Shown here piece after piece: positions 25,963 to 35,062 of a DNA stretch of 64,000 nt (positions are counted from its first letter, which is position 1; the number at the start of each line of letters is the position of its first letter). The stretch lies in the NCBI RefSeq assembly GCF_018854015.1, contig NZ_JAAXYO010000016.1, positions 13,531-77,530 of the forward strand, in the 5' to 3' direction. The translations under genes and the position numbers were made by a program. The DNA comes from Igneacidithiobacillus copahuensis (GTDB lineage Bacteria > Pseudomonadota > Gammaproteobacteria > Acidithiobacillales > Acidithiobacillaceae). The notes beneath the pieces are model-generated. The model was not told where the DNA came from. It saw only the letters and a list, made by a program, of their open reading frames with translations, and searched no databases.

Positions 25963-28416
25963 TTAAGAGAAGCGACCGGACAGACCAAGCTCGATAAATC
26001 GTGGCATACCGGGGTAGGCCTCGGCATAGGGTTCTCCAACCCCCGCAAACGCATATTCCTTGTATGCCTGATAGTAGTGGAGGTAATAATGATTATCGAG
26101 CAAATTATCCACGTTCAGGCTAACCGTCACAGAAGAAAGGTGATCTTCATGAATGGGAATCTTATAACTCGCCTGCAAGTTAGTCAGGAAGTATGGATCC
26201 AGCCTGACTCCCGGATTCGGCGTAGTCGCGTCCTGTAAAAGAGGATTGGACTCGGTCGGTGGCAAATCATAGGTTGTTACCTGTGGGCCGGTATAACTTT
26301 CAATTAGAGCCGCATGAAAATTATGCCGGTGGTAGCCGATTCTCAATCCCGCCAACCAGTTGGGAACAGACGCCAATGGATCTCCGGCAAAGACATAGCC
26401 ATACTGCCCCTCAAAGGGAGTGACGCTAGCCGAGAAATCGTTCATGTAATTGGCCGCCGTGTAGGAGAGATGGCCAGACACAGACCATTCGGGATTTATC
26501 TCGTACTTACCCGAAAATTCTAGCCCCTTCATTTGCTCCTCACCAACATTAGCATACTGCGCAAATCCGGTAAGGTAATTGATGTAAAAAGAGAACATGC
26601 CATGCATGTTCTGCCAGAAGCCGTCAAAGTTCAGATACAGGTGTTTACCAACATACCGCACACCAGTCTCATAGGCATTGACAGTTTCCGGGCCTGGTGC
26701 GACGGTTGTGCTGCCTGACGGCCCAAGCACATAATCCTCCGCAGGTGCAAACCTCGCGCCTTTGCCGTAGCTGGCATACGCAACTATTTTGTGGGTAACG
26801 TCATAGGACAAGCCTAGATAGGGAAGCACAACCTTGTCGTAGTTGGACAAGGTGTAGGCGTTCGGTGGCGTACCGTAAAGGTTTGCGGGCACATAGTTGC
26901 TTGTGCTTGCCCCAGTGATGGTTACCCCCGGCTCAATATGCAGGCTGTCGTCAAGCAAGTTGACCTTATCGGAAACGTAGCCGCTGTAAACTGTCCTCTG
27001 GGATTTGCTAGCAGGGTCTCCGTAAGAGTTGTAGCCGTAGACTTCCGGCATATCCAAGCTGCCATAGAAATATGATCCGCCTCCTGGCCCAGCCGTCTCT
27101 TTGGCGATCAAACCACCGATGGTAATATCGTTATGGGGAAGGAATATATTAATTTTCGGGGCGATACCAATGGTGGTATTACCCCCATAATTGATCTGTG
27201 CAGCTTCACCGGCATGGTAGCTACCAAAAACGGCTACAGGGTCATAAGTGTGAGGAATGACTCCCGGACTGGCAGGGGTTGGCGGCAAAGGCCCATAGCC
27301 CGAGTAAGGATTGTTGAAATTCACCTGATAAGGGTAAGAGGGCAAAATATAGTCTGGCTGCAAATACCCAGCCAGATAGCTATATTTATGAATATAGAAT
27401 GCCTTGGCGCCGATAACCAGATGGCTGTTGATGTAGGTGCTGTCACCCAGGATGGCGGTCAAGTAGCGATTGCGCTGGAAGGTGCTGGCTTCAGAGAGCG
27501 GGTAGTTATAGAACAAACCGTACTTATCCAATTGTGCAACGGCGTTGGGAGCGCTGATCAGGTACCCGTGTGCGGTATTGTAGATAACGGTTCCAGTCAC
27601 CTTGGAAAGCCCTTCATCATACGGCTTAATAGCACTAAATAGAAAATCCGTATACCGCGCTGGGGTATTCTGGATATAACCGTCGGTCTGCGTCTGACTT
27701 AGCCGCGTATACAATCGCAGTCCGTCCGTCCCCGGAATGCTTCCGGAACTCGCATCGAATCCGTAAGTATCGGTGGAAAAAGAACCGATCTTGGTAAAAA
27801 TGTCGGCATACCGCTTTTTGGGTGGAGTCGTCGTGGTGTAGTCCACGGTACCACCGACGGTTGCAAAGCCACCACGATCTGGCGGAGCCACGCCTGGATA
27901 GACGTGGATTCCCTCGATTTGACCGGTGCTGACAATAGAACCAACGTTATTTGACAGGAATGCGCCTTGCCCACCGGAGAGTAGATCCGTCATCGGGATG
28001 CCGTCCAGCGTCTGCGCCAACTGGCTCATGCGCACGCCGCGAACGGTGAGCACAGGCGTGCCCGGACCCACATTCTGCTGATACTCATTCACTGAAGGCG
28101 TTTGCTTCAGGATACTGTAGATACTCTCGGCCGAACTGGCATGCTTGATCTGCTGAGGGCCTATAACCGACATGGCAGAGGCAATATTGCGTTCCCCAAC
28201 CAGCAGTTTTTCGTATTTCTTTTTTATTTCCTTAAGCTTGATGATCTTTTGGGTGTTGCTGGTATCGCTCGCCTTCACTGCATCGGCGCCAGCCGCAAAA
28301 GCCGTGGAACTGAGAGCTGGGTAGAGAGCGACCAAGGTTGCTGCGAAAATCAAATTTACGCCGTTTGGCAAGCGGGGATGTTTCCCTGCAGGGTGGTTTG
28401 TGCGTCTTGCTGTCAT
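25963..28416 (-). CDS. TonB-dependent outer-membrane receptor
   Basis: An 817-aa receptor. A signal peptide (about 1-41, ending AFAA) is followed by a lysine-rich segment, a plug domain (about 75-205, with TPSVNEYQQNVGPG, LTVRGVRMSQLAQTLDGIPM and GGTVDY) and a 22-strand beta-barrel ending in LGLSGRFS. The overall pattern resembles the FecA-like/unclassified OMR family; the ligand cannot be named. A siderophore, vitamin, metal complex or peptide are all possible. It is transcribed alone from a 450-bp upstream gap and ends at a strong terminator. The nearby tonB-exbBD operon is its obvious energiser. Confidence 0.9.
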   Translation of the reverse strand: MTARRTNHPAGKHPRLPNGVNLIFAATLVALYPALSSTAFAAGADAVKASDTSNTQKIIKLKEIKKKYEKLLVGERNIASAMSVIGPQQIKHASSAESIYSILKQTPSVNEYQQNVGPGTPVLTVRGVRMSQLAQTLDGIPMTDLLSGGQGAFLSNNVGSIVSTGQIEGIHVYPGVAPPDRGGFATVGGTVDYTTTTPPKKRYADIFTKIGSFSTDTYGFDASSGSIPGTDGLRLYTRLSQTQTDGYIQNTPARYTDFLFSAIKPYDEGLSKVTGTVIYNTAHGYLISAPNAVAQLDKYGLFYNYPLSEASTFQRNRYLTAILGDSTYINSHLVIGAKAFYIHKYSYLAGYLQPDYILPSYPYQVNFNNPYSGYGPLPPTPASPGVIPHTYDPVAVFGSYHAGEAAQINYGGNTTIGIAPKINIFLPHNDITIGGLIAKETAGPGGGSYFYGSLDMPEVYGYNSYGDPASKSQRTVYSGYVSDKVNLLDDSLHIEPGVTITGASTSNYVPANLYGTPPNAYTLSNYDKVVLPYLGLSYDVTHKIVAYASYGKGARFAPAEDYVLGPSGSTTVAPGPETVNAYETGVRYVGKHLYLNFDGFWQNMHGMFSFYINYLTGFAQYANVGEEQMKGLEFSGKYEINPEWSVSGHLSYTAANYMNDFSASVTPFEGQYGYVFAGDPLASVPNWLAGLRIGYHRHNFHAALIESYTGPQVTTYDLPPTESNPLLQDATTPNPGVRLDPYFLTNLQASYKIPIHEDHLSSVTVSLNVDNLLDNHYYLHYYQAYKEYAFAGVGEPYAEAYPGMPRFIELGLSGRFS

Positions 28417-28788
28417 CGTAATTTACCTCTTATAGACTTGTTCTAAGGAGCTATGCTTCAACCAATTATCAGACGCTTCTAATACAGAAACGGCTGAAGT
28501 ACATCTGCAAAAATTTTAGCAACTGTTGTGCCAGATTTACAAGGCTTGTTGGAAACAAGTCTAAAACACCAGCACTTTTTTACGCACTCAGCCACATCAT
28601 ATTGTTTATTAATGATAAATTAACACTTATCCGCCCCAGAATCACCACCCGTAGACTCACGATCTAAAGTCTGCTGGCAACGATTCGAATCGGACACTCG
28701 TTCCATCGTGGTGCAAAATCTGGCCACATGCCATATTCTGGTGCGCTGAGTGGGACATTTCCGTGCATGCGCAGAGGCACACAGGCGC
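28417..28788. other. Intergenic region between the receptor gene and rplU promoter
   Basis: AT-rich compared with its surroundings (about 28480-28625). It must contain the receptor promoter on the minus strand, but I see no clear hexamer pair. An AT-rich stretch around 28602-28620 (TTATTAATGATAAATTA) vaguely resembles a Fur site but lies about 190 bp from the receptor start. No coding potential or RNA gene was recognised. Confidence 0.5.
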
Positions 28789-28817
28789 TTGACGGAGGGA
28801 AGCTTTCTCCATATTAT
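28789..28817 (+). promoter_or_regulatory. Sigma70 promoter of rplU-rpmA
   Basis: TTGACG (28789-28794), a 17-base spacer, and TATTAT (28812-28817) make a near-consensus promoter. Transcription would start near 28824, giving a 45-base leader. Confidence 0.75.
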
Positions 28818-28828
28818 TCTGACCCTTT

Positions 28829-28845
28829 CCGGCGCCTCTCGCCGG
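28829..28845 (+). promoter_or_regulatory. Hairpin in the rplU leader
   Basis: CCGGCG and CGCCGG arms (6 bp) around a CCTCT loop, in the short leader between the promoter and the GGAGG site of rplU. Leader hairpins often mediate autoregulation of ribosomal protein operons; here that is only inference. Confidence 0.4.
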
Positions 28846-28868
28846 CAGTCCCATTTGTGGAGGTTCTG

Positions 28869-29180
28869 ATGTACGCGGTAGTCGAGAATGGCGGTAAGCA
28901 GTATCGAGTGGCAGTGGGTGACAAGCTGCGCTTGGAGAAGATGGAAGCCGAAGCTGGTAGCGAGCTGGTTCTCGACCGTGTACTGCTGCTCGGCGAAGGC
29001 GAAGAAGTGCAGGTGGGACAGCCGCTCGTCGCGGGTGCCAGTGTCAAAGTTACGGTGCTGAGCCAGGGGCGCGCCGACAAGATCCACATTTTCAAGATGC
29101 GTCGCCGTAAGCATTTCCGGAAGCGGCAGGGCCATCGTCAGTACTACACCGAAGTCCGCATCACCAGCATCGACGCGTAA
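28869..29180 (+). CDS. rplU: 50S ribosomal protein L21
   Basis: A 103-aa protein starting MYAVVENGGKQYRV, the L21 signature, and ending with the basic KMRRRKHFRKRQGHRQ segment that contacts 23S rRNA. ATG at 28869 has GGAGG six bases upstream; earlier in-frame starts lie in the promoter. It is followed by rpmA, obgE and proB, the conserved proteobacterial order. Confidence 0.98.
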   Translation: MYAVVENGGKQYRVAVGDKLRLEKMEAEAGSELVLDRVLLLGEGEEVQVGQPLVAGASVKVTVLSQGRADKIHIFKMRRRKHFRKRQGHRQYYTEVRITSIDA

Positions 29181-29197
29181 ATCCAGGAGCAACGAAT

Positions 29198-29455
29198 ATG
29201 GCACACAAGAAAGCAGGCGGTTCTTCGCGTAACGGACGCGACTCCGAGTCCAAGCGTCTGGGCGTCAAGCGCTACGGTGGGCAGGCGGTCATCGCCGGCA
29301 ACATCATCATCCGCCAGCGGGGTACGCAGTATCATCCCGGCGCCAACGTCGGCATTGGCAAGGACCATACCCTCTTTGCTCTGAGCGATGGTGTGGTACA
29401 GTTTGAGCGCAAGGGTCCGCGTCAGGTACGCACCGTCAGCGTCATCAACGGCTAA
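29198..29455 (+). CDS. rpmA: 50S ribosomal protein L27
   Basis: An 85-aa protein beginning MAHKKAGGSSRNGRDSESKRLGVK, the highly conserved L27 N-terminus that reaches the peptidyl-transferase centre. Seventeen bases separate it from rplU, with an AGGAG site. A strong terminator follows directly. Confidence 0.98.
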   Translation: MAHKKAGGSSRNGRDSESKRLGVKRYGGQAVIAGNIIIRQRGTQYHPGANVGIGKDHTLFALSDGVVQFERKGPRQVRTVSVING

Positions 29456-29473
29456 AAACAGCCATCGGGAAAG

Positions 29474-29505
29474 CCCCGCCCCGGTTTAGCGGGGTGGGGT
29501 TTTTT
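29474..29505 (+). terminator. Rho-independent terminator abutting the obgE start codon
   Basis: A 10-bp stem (29474-29483 with 29490-29499, one G-U pair), GTTTAG loop and a T6 run (29500-29505), followed by one C and the obgE ATG at 29507. The 3' arm (GGGGTGGGG) is also the only Shine-Dalgarno-like sequence available to obgE. Confidence 0.85.
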
Positions 29506-29506
29506 C

Positions 29507-30634
29507 ATGCAATTTCTCGACGAAGTCCGCATCGTGGTTGGCGCCGGCAATGGTGGCCACGGCTCTGTCAGCTTTCGTCGGGAGAAATTCATCCCCTTCG
29601 GCGGACCGGATGGCGGCGATGGTGGGCGGGGCGGTGACGTCTACCTCGTGGCCCAGGAGAACCTCAACACCCTCATCGATTTCCGTTACCAGCGGCGCTA
29701 TCGTGCCGAAAACGGTCATGGTGGTGCCGGTCGACAGATGACGGGGCGGGCTGGGAAGGATCTGGAAATTGCCGTCCCCGTCGGCACGCTGGTTTATGAC
29801 GAAGACACCCGTGAACTACTTGGCGATCTGCGCGAAAACCAGCAGCGCCTCCTGATCGCCAAGGGCGGACGCGGTGGGCATGGCAATCTCTGGTACAAGA
29901 CCAGTGTCAACCGCGCACCCCGCCAGTTTGAAAAAGGTGGCATTGGGGAGGAGCGCAACCTGCGTCTGGAACTGCGCCTGCTTGCCGACGTCGGCCTGCT
30001 GGGCCTGCCCAATGCCGGCAAAAGTACCTTCATCCGCGCCGTCAGTGCTGCCAAACCCAAGGTTGCCAGTTACCCCTTCACCACCCTGCACCCGCAGCTT
30101 GGCGTGGTGCGCGTGGGGGAACACGAATCCTTTGTCCTCGCCGATATCCCCGGCCTGATTCCCGGTGCTGCCGAGGGTGCGGGCCTTGGCACCCGCTTTC
30201 TCCGCCATTTGCGCCGTACCCGGCTGCTACTGCACTTGGTCGACATCGCCCCCCTGGAAGAAAGTAATCCGGCACAAAGCGTCGCGGCCCTGGCGTCCGA
30301 GCTCGAGGCGTATAGCAGCGAACTAGCCAGCCGCCCGCGCTGGCTGATCGGCAATAAGGCCGATCTCCTGCCCCTCCCGGAGGCCGAACAACGCTTTCAG
30401 GCCATTTGTAAAGAGCTCGCTTGGGAGGGACCCGCATTTCTTGTCTCGGCGGCGACGGGCGCCGGCTGCAAGGAATTGACGCAAGCCATCTGGCGTGCTC
30501 TGCCGGAAATTCCTCCAGCCCCGGAACCCAGCGGTGCCATCGACTGGTACGACGAGGAAGATGCTGCCGAAGAGGGTGACTGGGACGAAGAGGATTGGGG
30601 CGACGCCGATTGGGAGGATGAGGAAGAGGAATGA
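29507..30634 (+). CDS. obgE: GTPase Obg/CgtA
   Basis: A 375-aa essential ribosome-associated GTPase. The glycine-rich Obg domain occupies residues 1-158 (MQFLDEV...GGHGSVSFRREKF). The G domain follows with GLPNAGKS (G1), DIPG (G3), NKAD (G4) and SAATG (G5). The C-terminal tail is strongly acidic (runs of Asp/Glu). The start is fixed by the conserved N-terminus although a terminator T-run directly precedes it, leaving no ordinary leader. It overlaps proB by 4 bases. Confidence 0.97.
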   Translation: MQFLDEVRIVVGAGNGGHGSVSFRREKFIPFGGPDGGDGGRGGDVYLVAQENLNTLIDFRYQRRYRAENGHGGAGRQMTGRAGKDLEIAVPVGTLVYDEDTRELLGDLRENQQRLLIAKGGRGGHGNLWYKTSVNRAPRQFEKGGIGEERNLRLELRLLADVGLLGLPNAGKSTFIRAVSAAKPKVASYPFTTLHPQLGVVRVGEHESFVLADIPGLIPGAAEGAGLGTRFLRHLRRTRLLLHLVDIAPLEESNPAQSVAALASELEAYSSELASRPRWLIGNKADLLPLPEAEQRFQAICKELAWEGPAFLVSAATGAGCKELTQAIWRALPEIPPAPEPSGAIDWYDEEDAAEEGDWDEEDWGDADWEDEEEE

Positions 30635-31755
30635 GCCGCAGCGAACTCGCCGAAACCCGTCGTTGGGTCGTCAAGATTGGCAGCAGTCTGCTCACTAATG
30701 ATGGTAAGGGGCTGAACCATCCCGCCATTGCTGCCTGGGTTGCGCAGCTCAGCGAATTGCACTGCCAGGGACTGGAGCTGATCCTGGTCAGTTCCGGCGC
30801 CGTGGCAGCAGGCATGGAACGCCTCGGCTGGCAGACCCGCCCACGCGCTCTGGCCGAACTGCAGGCCGCCGCCAGCATTGGGCAGGCCGCCCTGGTCCAG
30901 GTCTATCAGGGATATCTGCAGACGGGCGGCATGATCGGTGCGCAAGTTCTCCTCACCCATGAAGATCTCCGCGACCGCCAGCGCTACCTCAGTGCCCGCG
31001 CCACCCTGCGCACCCTGCTGGAAATGGGAACTCTACCCATCATCAACGAAAATGACGCGGTCGCCAGCGCGGAACTGCGTTTTGGTGACAACGACACCCT
31101 CGCTGCTATGGTGAGCAATCTGCTGGAGGCCGATCTGCTGATCATCCTCACCGACCAGGCGGGCCTATACGAGGCCGATCCGCGCCAACACCCGGAGGCC
31201 CGACTTCTTCACGAAGTCCGCGCTGGCGACCCGCAGTTGCTGGCCATGGCTGGCGGCGCTGGCAGCAAGGTCGGAACCGGTGGCATGCGCAGCAAGGTAA
31301 TGGCTGCAAGCCGAGCGGCACGCTCGGGTACCGCGACGATCGTTGCCAGCGGCCACGAAGCAGACGTGCTGCTGCGCCTGTACCGAGGGGCGCTACTGGG
31401 CACCCGTTTTCAGCCACAAATCCCTCGGCTTGCTGCGCGCAAGCGCTGGTTTGTGGGGCAGTTACGGCCCATGGGCACACTCCGGCTCGATGCTGGGGCG
31501 GCACGCGTCCTGCGCGAGAAAGGCTCCAGCCTGCTACCGGTAGGGGTGACGGCTGTCGAGGGAGAGTTTCAGTGTGGCGACCTGGTCTCCTGCCTGGATC
31601 CCGAAGGACAGGAGATCGCCCGCGGCCTGATCAATTTCGCCAGCGCCGAAGTGGCGGCCCGCTTGGGGAAAAACAGCGCCGAGATTACCGAGCTGTTTGG
31701 CGAGCAGGAGGCGGTGGAACTCATCCACCGCGACAACCTCGCCCTGCTCCCCTGA
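30631..31755 (+). CDS. proB: Glutamate 5-kinase
   Basis: A 374-aa enzyme phosphorylating glutamate in the first step of proline synthesis. The amino-acid kinase domain (1-260) shows VVKIGSSLL, LILVSSGAVAAGM, INENDAVA and GTGGMRSKVMAA; a PUA domain occupies about 275-365. It overlaps obgE by 4 bases (ATGA). The last enzyme of the pathway, proC, is at 49373; proA is not in the window. Confidence 0.97.
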   Translation: MSRSELAETRRWVVKIGSSLLTNDGKGLNHPAIAAWVAQLSELHCQGLELILVSSGAVAAGMERLGWQTRPRALAELQAAASIGQAALVQVYQGYLQTGGMIGAQVLLTHEDLRDRQRYLSARATLRTLLEMGTLPIINENDAVASAELRFGDNDTLAAMVSNLLEADLLIILTDQAGLYEADPRQHPEARLLHEVRAGDPQLLAMAGGAGSKVGTGGMRSKVMAASRAARSGTATIVASGHEADVLLRLYRGALLGTRFQPQIPRLAARKRWFVGQLRPMGTLRLDAGAARVLREKGSSLLPVGVTAVEGEFQCGDLVSCLDPEGQEIARGLINFASAEVAARLGKNSAEITELFGEQEAVELIHRDNLALLP

Positions 31756-31762
31756 GGACGTT

Positions 31763-32719
31763 CTAGATGTGCCCTTCGGGGGCAAGTACACAGGAATGCG
31801 CGCTATCGCCGGTTTCCACCTGCAGGGTGGGATGATGGATCTGAAAGTGCTCTGCCAGCTCTTCGGCAAGCTCGTGCAAAAAATCGTCGCCGCGCGGCCC
31901 ATCTGGCATTAACAGATGGGCTGTCAGGGCATTTTCACTGGTGCTCATGGCCCAGATGTGCAGATCGTGCACCTCCTGCACCCCGGGCTGGGCAAGGAGA
32001 AAATGCCGCACAGCAAGAGGATCGATCCCTCTGGGCACGGCATTGAGGGCAAGACCGACCGACTCCTGCAGCACGCCCCAGGTAAACCAGACAATAAAGG
32101 CACTGACCAGAATACTGGTGGCGGCATCAAGCCAGAGCCAGCCGGTGAACAGAATAGTAATGCCCGTGAATACGACCCCTAGCGACAGCGCGGCATCCCC
32201 CGCCATGTGCAGAAAGGCGGCGCGCAGATTGAGATCCTCTTTTTGCCCGGCGACGAAGAGGAGAGCCGTCGCGGTGTTGATGATCACACCGACGGCCGCC
32301 ACGACGATGATATCCCAGGCGGCGACTGGCGCCGGGTGCATTAGGCGTAGGATGGCTTCCCAGACGATACCGCCGGTGACCAGGAGCAGAAACACCGAAT
32401 TGCCCAAGGCCGACAGGATCGAGGCTCCGCGCAGGCCGTAGGTAAAGCGCAGGGAAGGAGAACGCTGCGCCAGCTTGCTTCCCCCCCAGGCCAGGAGCAG
32501 GCCAAAAACATCCGCAAAGTTGTGTCCGGCGTCTGCCAACAAGGCGAGGGAGTCTCCCAGAATGCCAAACGCAATCTCTACCAAAACGAAGGCAACGTTC
32601 AGAGCGATGCCGATGGCGAAGGCGCGACCAAAATTTGCTGGCGCATGGTGATGGTGGGCATGGTGACCATGCCCATGCGAATGGTGTTGGTGCTCCAAAC
32701 CCTCTGCCGTGTGCTGCAT
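31763..32719 (-). CDS. Cation diffusion facilitator (CzcD/ZitB-type) metal exporter
   Basis: A 318-aa CDF transporter exporting Zn2+ or similar divalent cations against protons. A His-rich N-terminus (HQHHSHGHGHHAHHHH) is followed by six helices. The metal-site motifs ADAGHNFAD (helix 2) and HMAGDA (helix 5) and a cytoplasmic domain with HDLHIWAMS are present. A GGAGGAG site fixes the start at 32719. It runs convergently into proB (7 bp apart) and is divergent from htpX. Confidence 0.92.
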   Translation of the reverse strand: MQHTAEGLEHQHHSHGHGHHAHHHHAPANFGRAFAIGIALNVAFVLVEIAFGILGDSLALLADAGHNFADVFGLLLAWGGSKLAQRSPSLRFTYGLRGASILSALGNSVFLLLVTGGIVWEAILRLMHPAPVAAWDIIVVAAVGVIINTATALLFVAGQKEDLNLRAAFLHMAGDAALSLGVVFTGITILFTGWLWLDAATSILVSAFIVWFTWGVLQESVGLALNAVPRGIDPLAVRHFLLAQPGVQEVHDLHIWAMSTSENALTAHLLMPDGPRGDDFLHELAEELAEHFQIHHPTLQVETGDSAHSCVLAPEGHI

Positions 32720-32770
32720 TTCTCCTCCCCGAGATGGTATGTGTCGTAGTGTACGCATCGCTGCAGACGC

Positions 32771-32800
32771 TTGCACTCTCGGCGCAGAGCTGCGTTAATA
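32771..32800 (+). promoter_or_regulatory. Possible htpX promoter
   Basis: TTGCAC (32771-32776) and TTAATA (32795-32800) with an 18-base spacer, 31 bases before the htpX start. HtpX genes are often heat-inducible, but no sigma32 consensus is evident. Confidence 0.4.
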
Positions 32801-32831
32801 TTGGCAGAGCGTCTGCGCACGGAGTCAAATC

Positions 32832-33710
32832 ATGAAGCGCGTCTTTTTGTTTCTGGCAACCAATCTTGCCATCCTGCTGATCCTCAGCATTTCCTGGACC
32901 ATTCTCTCGCATCTCTTTGGCTTTGATCAGGCCAGAGCGGGAGTCCACCTGCCGACCCTGCTGATCTTTTCCTTGGTTTTTGGCTTTGGCGGTGCATTCA
33001 TTTCCCTGCTGATGTCGAAGTGGATGGCCAAGCGCAGCGTCGGTGCCGAAGTCATCCAGCAGCCACGTAACCCCACCGAACAATGGCTGGTGCAGACCGT
33101 GCAGCGCCACGCGACTGCCGCCGGCATTGGCATGCCCGAAGTCGCGATCTATCCCTCGCCCGAGATCAACGCCTTTGCCACCGGTGCCAGTCGGAATCAC
33201 GCCCTGGTTGCCGTCAGTACTGGCCTATTGCAGCAGATGAATGCCGATGAGGCAGAGGCCGTGCTCGGACATGAAATTGGGCACATCGCCAACGGCGACA
33301 TGGTCACCCTTACCTTGATTCAGGGCGTGGTCAATACCTTCGTCATCTTCTTCGCCCGCATCATTGGCAATCTGGTAGACCGCGTGGTGTTTCGCAATGA
33401 AGAGGGCAATGGCATCGCCTACTGGATTACCACCATCGTCGCCGAAATGGTCCTTGGCGTGCTGGCCAGCATCATTGTCTTGTGGTTTTCCCGCCAGCGG
33501 GAATTTCGCGCCGATGCCGCCGGTGCCCGCTTTGCCGGGCGCAACAAGATGATCGCCGCCCTGGAACGCCTGCGCGCGTCCCACGAAGAAAGCCATCTAC
33601 CCAAGGCCATGACGGCCTTCGGCATTCTCGGACATGGCGGCCTTTCGCGCCTGTTCATGAGTCATCCGCCCCTGGAGGAGCGTATTGCGGCCCTGCGCCA
33701 GCAGCGCTAG
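32832..33710 (+). CDS. htpX: Membrane zinc metalloprotease HtpX
   Basis: A 292-aa M48-family protease that degrades misfolded inner-membrane proteins. Two N-terminal helices (about 5-25 and 35-58) precede the zinc motif HEIGH (HExxH), with two more helices and the third ligand Glu in REFRADAAGA. The length and topology match E. coli HtpX. It runs convergently toward fur. Confidence 0.95.
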   Translation: MKRVFLFLATNLAILLILSISWTILSHLFGFDQARAGVHLPTLLIFSLVFGFGGAFISLLMSKWMAKRSVGAEVIQQPRNPTEQWLVQTVQRHATAAGIGMPEVAIYPSPEINAFATGASRNHALVAVSTGLLQQMNADEAEAVLGHEIGHIANGDMVTLTLIQGVVNTFVIFFARIIGNLVDRVVFRNEEGNGIAYWITTIVAEMVLGVLASIIVLWFSRQREFRADAAGARFAGRNKMIAALERLRASHEESHLPKAMTAFGILGHGGLSRLFMSHPPLEERIAALRQQR

Positions 33711-33738
33711 AAACGAGCCGTTATCAGAAGCAGGGGGT

Positions 33739-34182
33739 TCAGCTACCCTGCCCTTCCAGGGAGCAGACGCCCTTCTCTTGCATTCCTTTGCAGGTGCCGT
33801 AGAGAGAAAGGCTGTGGTCGGTGATGTGGAAGCCACGCTCGGCAGCGATCTGCAGCTGCCGGTTTTCCAGGGTTTGATCAAAAAACTCGAGGACTTTGCC
33901 ACAGGCGGTACAGACCATGTGGTCGTGATGACCACTTTCATTGAGTTCAAAGACCGCGCGATCGCCTTCAAAATGGTGGCGACGCACCAGACCCGCCATC
34001 TCGAACTGGGTCATGACGCGGTAGACGGTGGCCAGGCCCACCTCTTCTCCGGCATCGAGCAGCTGCCGGTAGACCTCCTCCGCTGTCAGATGGCGCGTAT
34101 CGCTGGCCTCGAGAATCTGCAGGATCCGCAGGCGCGGCAGGGTGGCCTTCAGACCAGCCCGTTTCAGTTCTTCACTATTCAT
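33739..34182 (-). CDS. fur: Ferric uptake regulator Fur
   Basis: A 147-aa metalloregulator. The N-terminal winged helix has LKRAGLKATLPRLRIL and the recognition helix region GLATVYRVMTQFE. The dimer domain contains HHDHMVCTACGKV (metal site and first CxxC) and terminates with a second pair, CKGMQEKGVC. The start at 34182 is placed at MNSEELKRAGL. It is divergent from bamE, a conserved gammaproteobacterial arrangement. It would control iron uptake, including perhaps the TonB receptor. Confidence 0.95.
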   Translation of the reverse strand: MNSEELKRAGLKATLPRLRILQILEASDTRHLTAEEVYRQLLDAGEEVGLATVYRVMTQFEMAGLVRRHHFEGDRAVFELNESGHHDHMVCTACGKVLEFFDQTLENRQLQIAAERGFHITDHSLSLYGTCKGMQEKGVCSLEGQGS

Positions 34183-34249
34183 CCGTTCCAATGGCAAGTA
34201 GCGCGTTCTTTTAGTAGCATAGTGGCACCGTACGCCTAAGACAAGGATC

Positions 34250-34585
34250 ATGCGCACATTCTCTTTTCTCGCGAGCACCCTCCTTCTCTGCACCACCCTG
34301 AGCGCCTGCAGTATTTATCGCGTCAATGTGCAGCAAGGTAACGTCGTCAGTCAGAAAGAACTGGCGCAAATCCACAAAGGCATGGACAAGGCCGAGGTCA
34401 GCGCGGTGTTGGGCGCGCCTTTACTACAGGATCCCTGGAGCTCCGATGAATGGGTCTACAGCTACAGTGACAAGCCTGCTTACGGCAGTACCACAGTGCG
34501 CAACGTCATCCTGCATTTCAGTCGGGACGGCAGCTTGCAAAGTATCAGCGGCGACGTAAAGGCACTCGCCGGCGAAAAGGGCTGA
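34250..34585 (+). CDS. bamE: Outer-membrane assembly lipoprotein BamE
   Basis: A 111-aa lipoprotein with a signal peptide and lipobox LSAC (Cys at 20), then the SmpA/OmlA fold: the IHKGMDKAEVSAVLGAPLLQDP motif and the WVYSYSD strand. It is a component of the BAM complex that inserts beta-barrel proteins. It is divergent from fur, as in many gammaproteobacteria, and ends in a terminator. Confidence 0.95.
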   Translation: MRTFSFLASTLLLCTTLSACSIYRVNVQQGNVVSQKELAQIHKGMDKAEVSAVLGAPLLQDPWSSDEWVYSYSDKPAYGSTTVRNVILHFSRDGSLQSISGDVKALAGEKG

Positions 34586-34609
34586 CAAAGCGCTCAGCCT
34601 GGTTTTTTT
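34580..34609 (+). terminator. Terminator of bamE
   Basis: A GGCTGA/TCAGCC 6-bp stem (34580-34585, 34594-34599) with 8-base loop, then TGG and seven T residues (34603-34609). The stem includes the bamE stop codon, and the T-run lies inside the 3' end of the convergent ratA gene. Confidence 0.65.
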
Positions 34610-35049
34610 GCCAGACGCGGGCTGCCATATACCTGCCGTGCCCGCTGTCCAAAGCGCTGCACCATGGTTTCGGCGGCCTGTTTGAAGATTGGCTCCAGGA
34701 ATGCGCCGATGAGACGGCTGGCGAATTCAAAGCGCATGTCCAGGGTCACGCGTGTGCCACCCTCCACTGGCTCGAGTTGCCAGAGCCCTTCCAAAAAACG
34801 AAAGGGACCGTCGACCAGTCGCACCTCGGCCAGCTTGGGACGCTGGTAGCGGTTGCGCGTGGAAAAGGCTTTACCGAAAGAATTGTGGGCGATGCGGATC
34901 TCGGCCACCACTTCATCGCCACGATCCTGCAGGATACGGGTGGCGCCACACCAGGGCAGGAATTGCGGATAACTGCGAATATCTTCGACCAGGGCAAAAA
35001 TCTCTTCGGCGCTGTAGGGCAACACCGCCGACTTGCGGATATGGTGCAT
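34594..35049 (-). CDS. ratA: RatA/Coq10-like START-domain protein
   Basis: A 151-aa single-domain protein of the polyketide cyclase/START family. It begins HHIRKSAVLPYSAEEIFALVEDI and has SYPQFLPWC, both conserved in RatA/YfjG. In E. coli it was described as a ribosome-association toxin, but the family is also linked to ubiquinone handling. GAGGAG fixes the start at 35049. In gammaproteobacteria ratA sits beside smpB; here a phospholipase-D-type gene lies between them. Confidence 0.88.
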   Translation of the reverse strand: MHHIRKSAVLPYSAEEIFALVEDIRSYPQFLPWCGATRILQDRGDEVVAEIRIAHNSFGKAFSTRNRYQRPKLAEVRLVDGPFRFLEGLWQLEPVEGGTRVTLDMRFEFASRLIGAFLEPIFKQAAETMVQRFGQRARQVYGSPRLAKKPG

Positions 35050-35062
35050 CAAGCTCCTCGAC

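Noticed and set aside
28602..28620. AT-rich stretch resembling a Fur box
   Set aside because: Few matches to the 19-bp consensus and about 190 bp from the receptor start; kept only as a remark.
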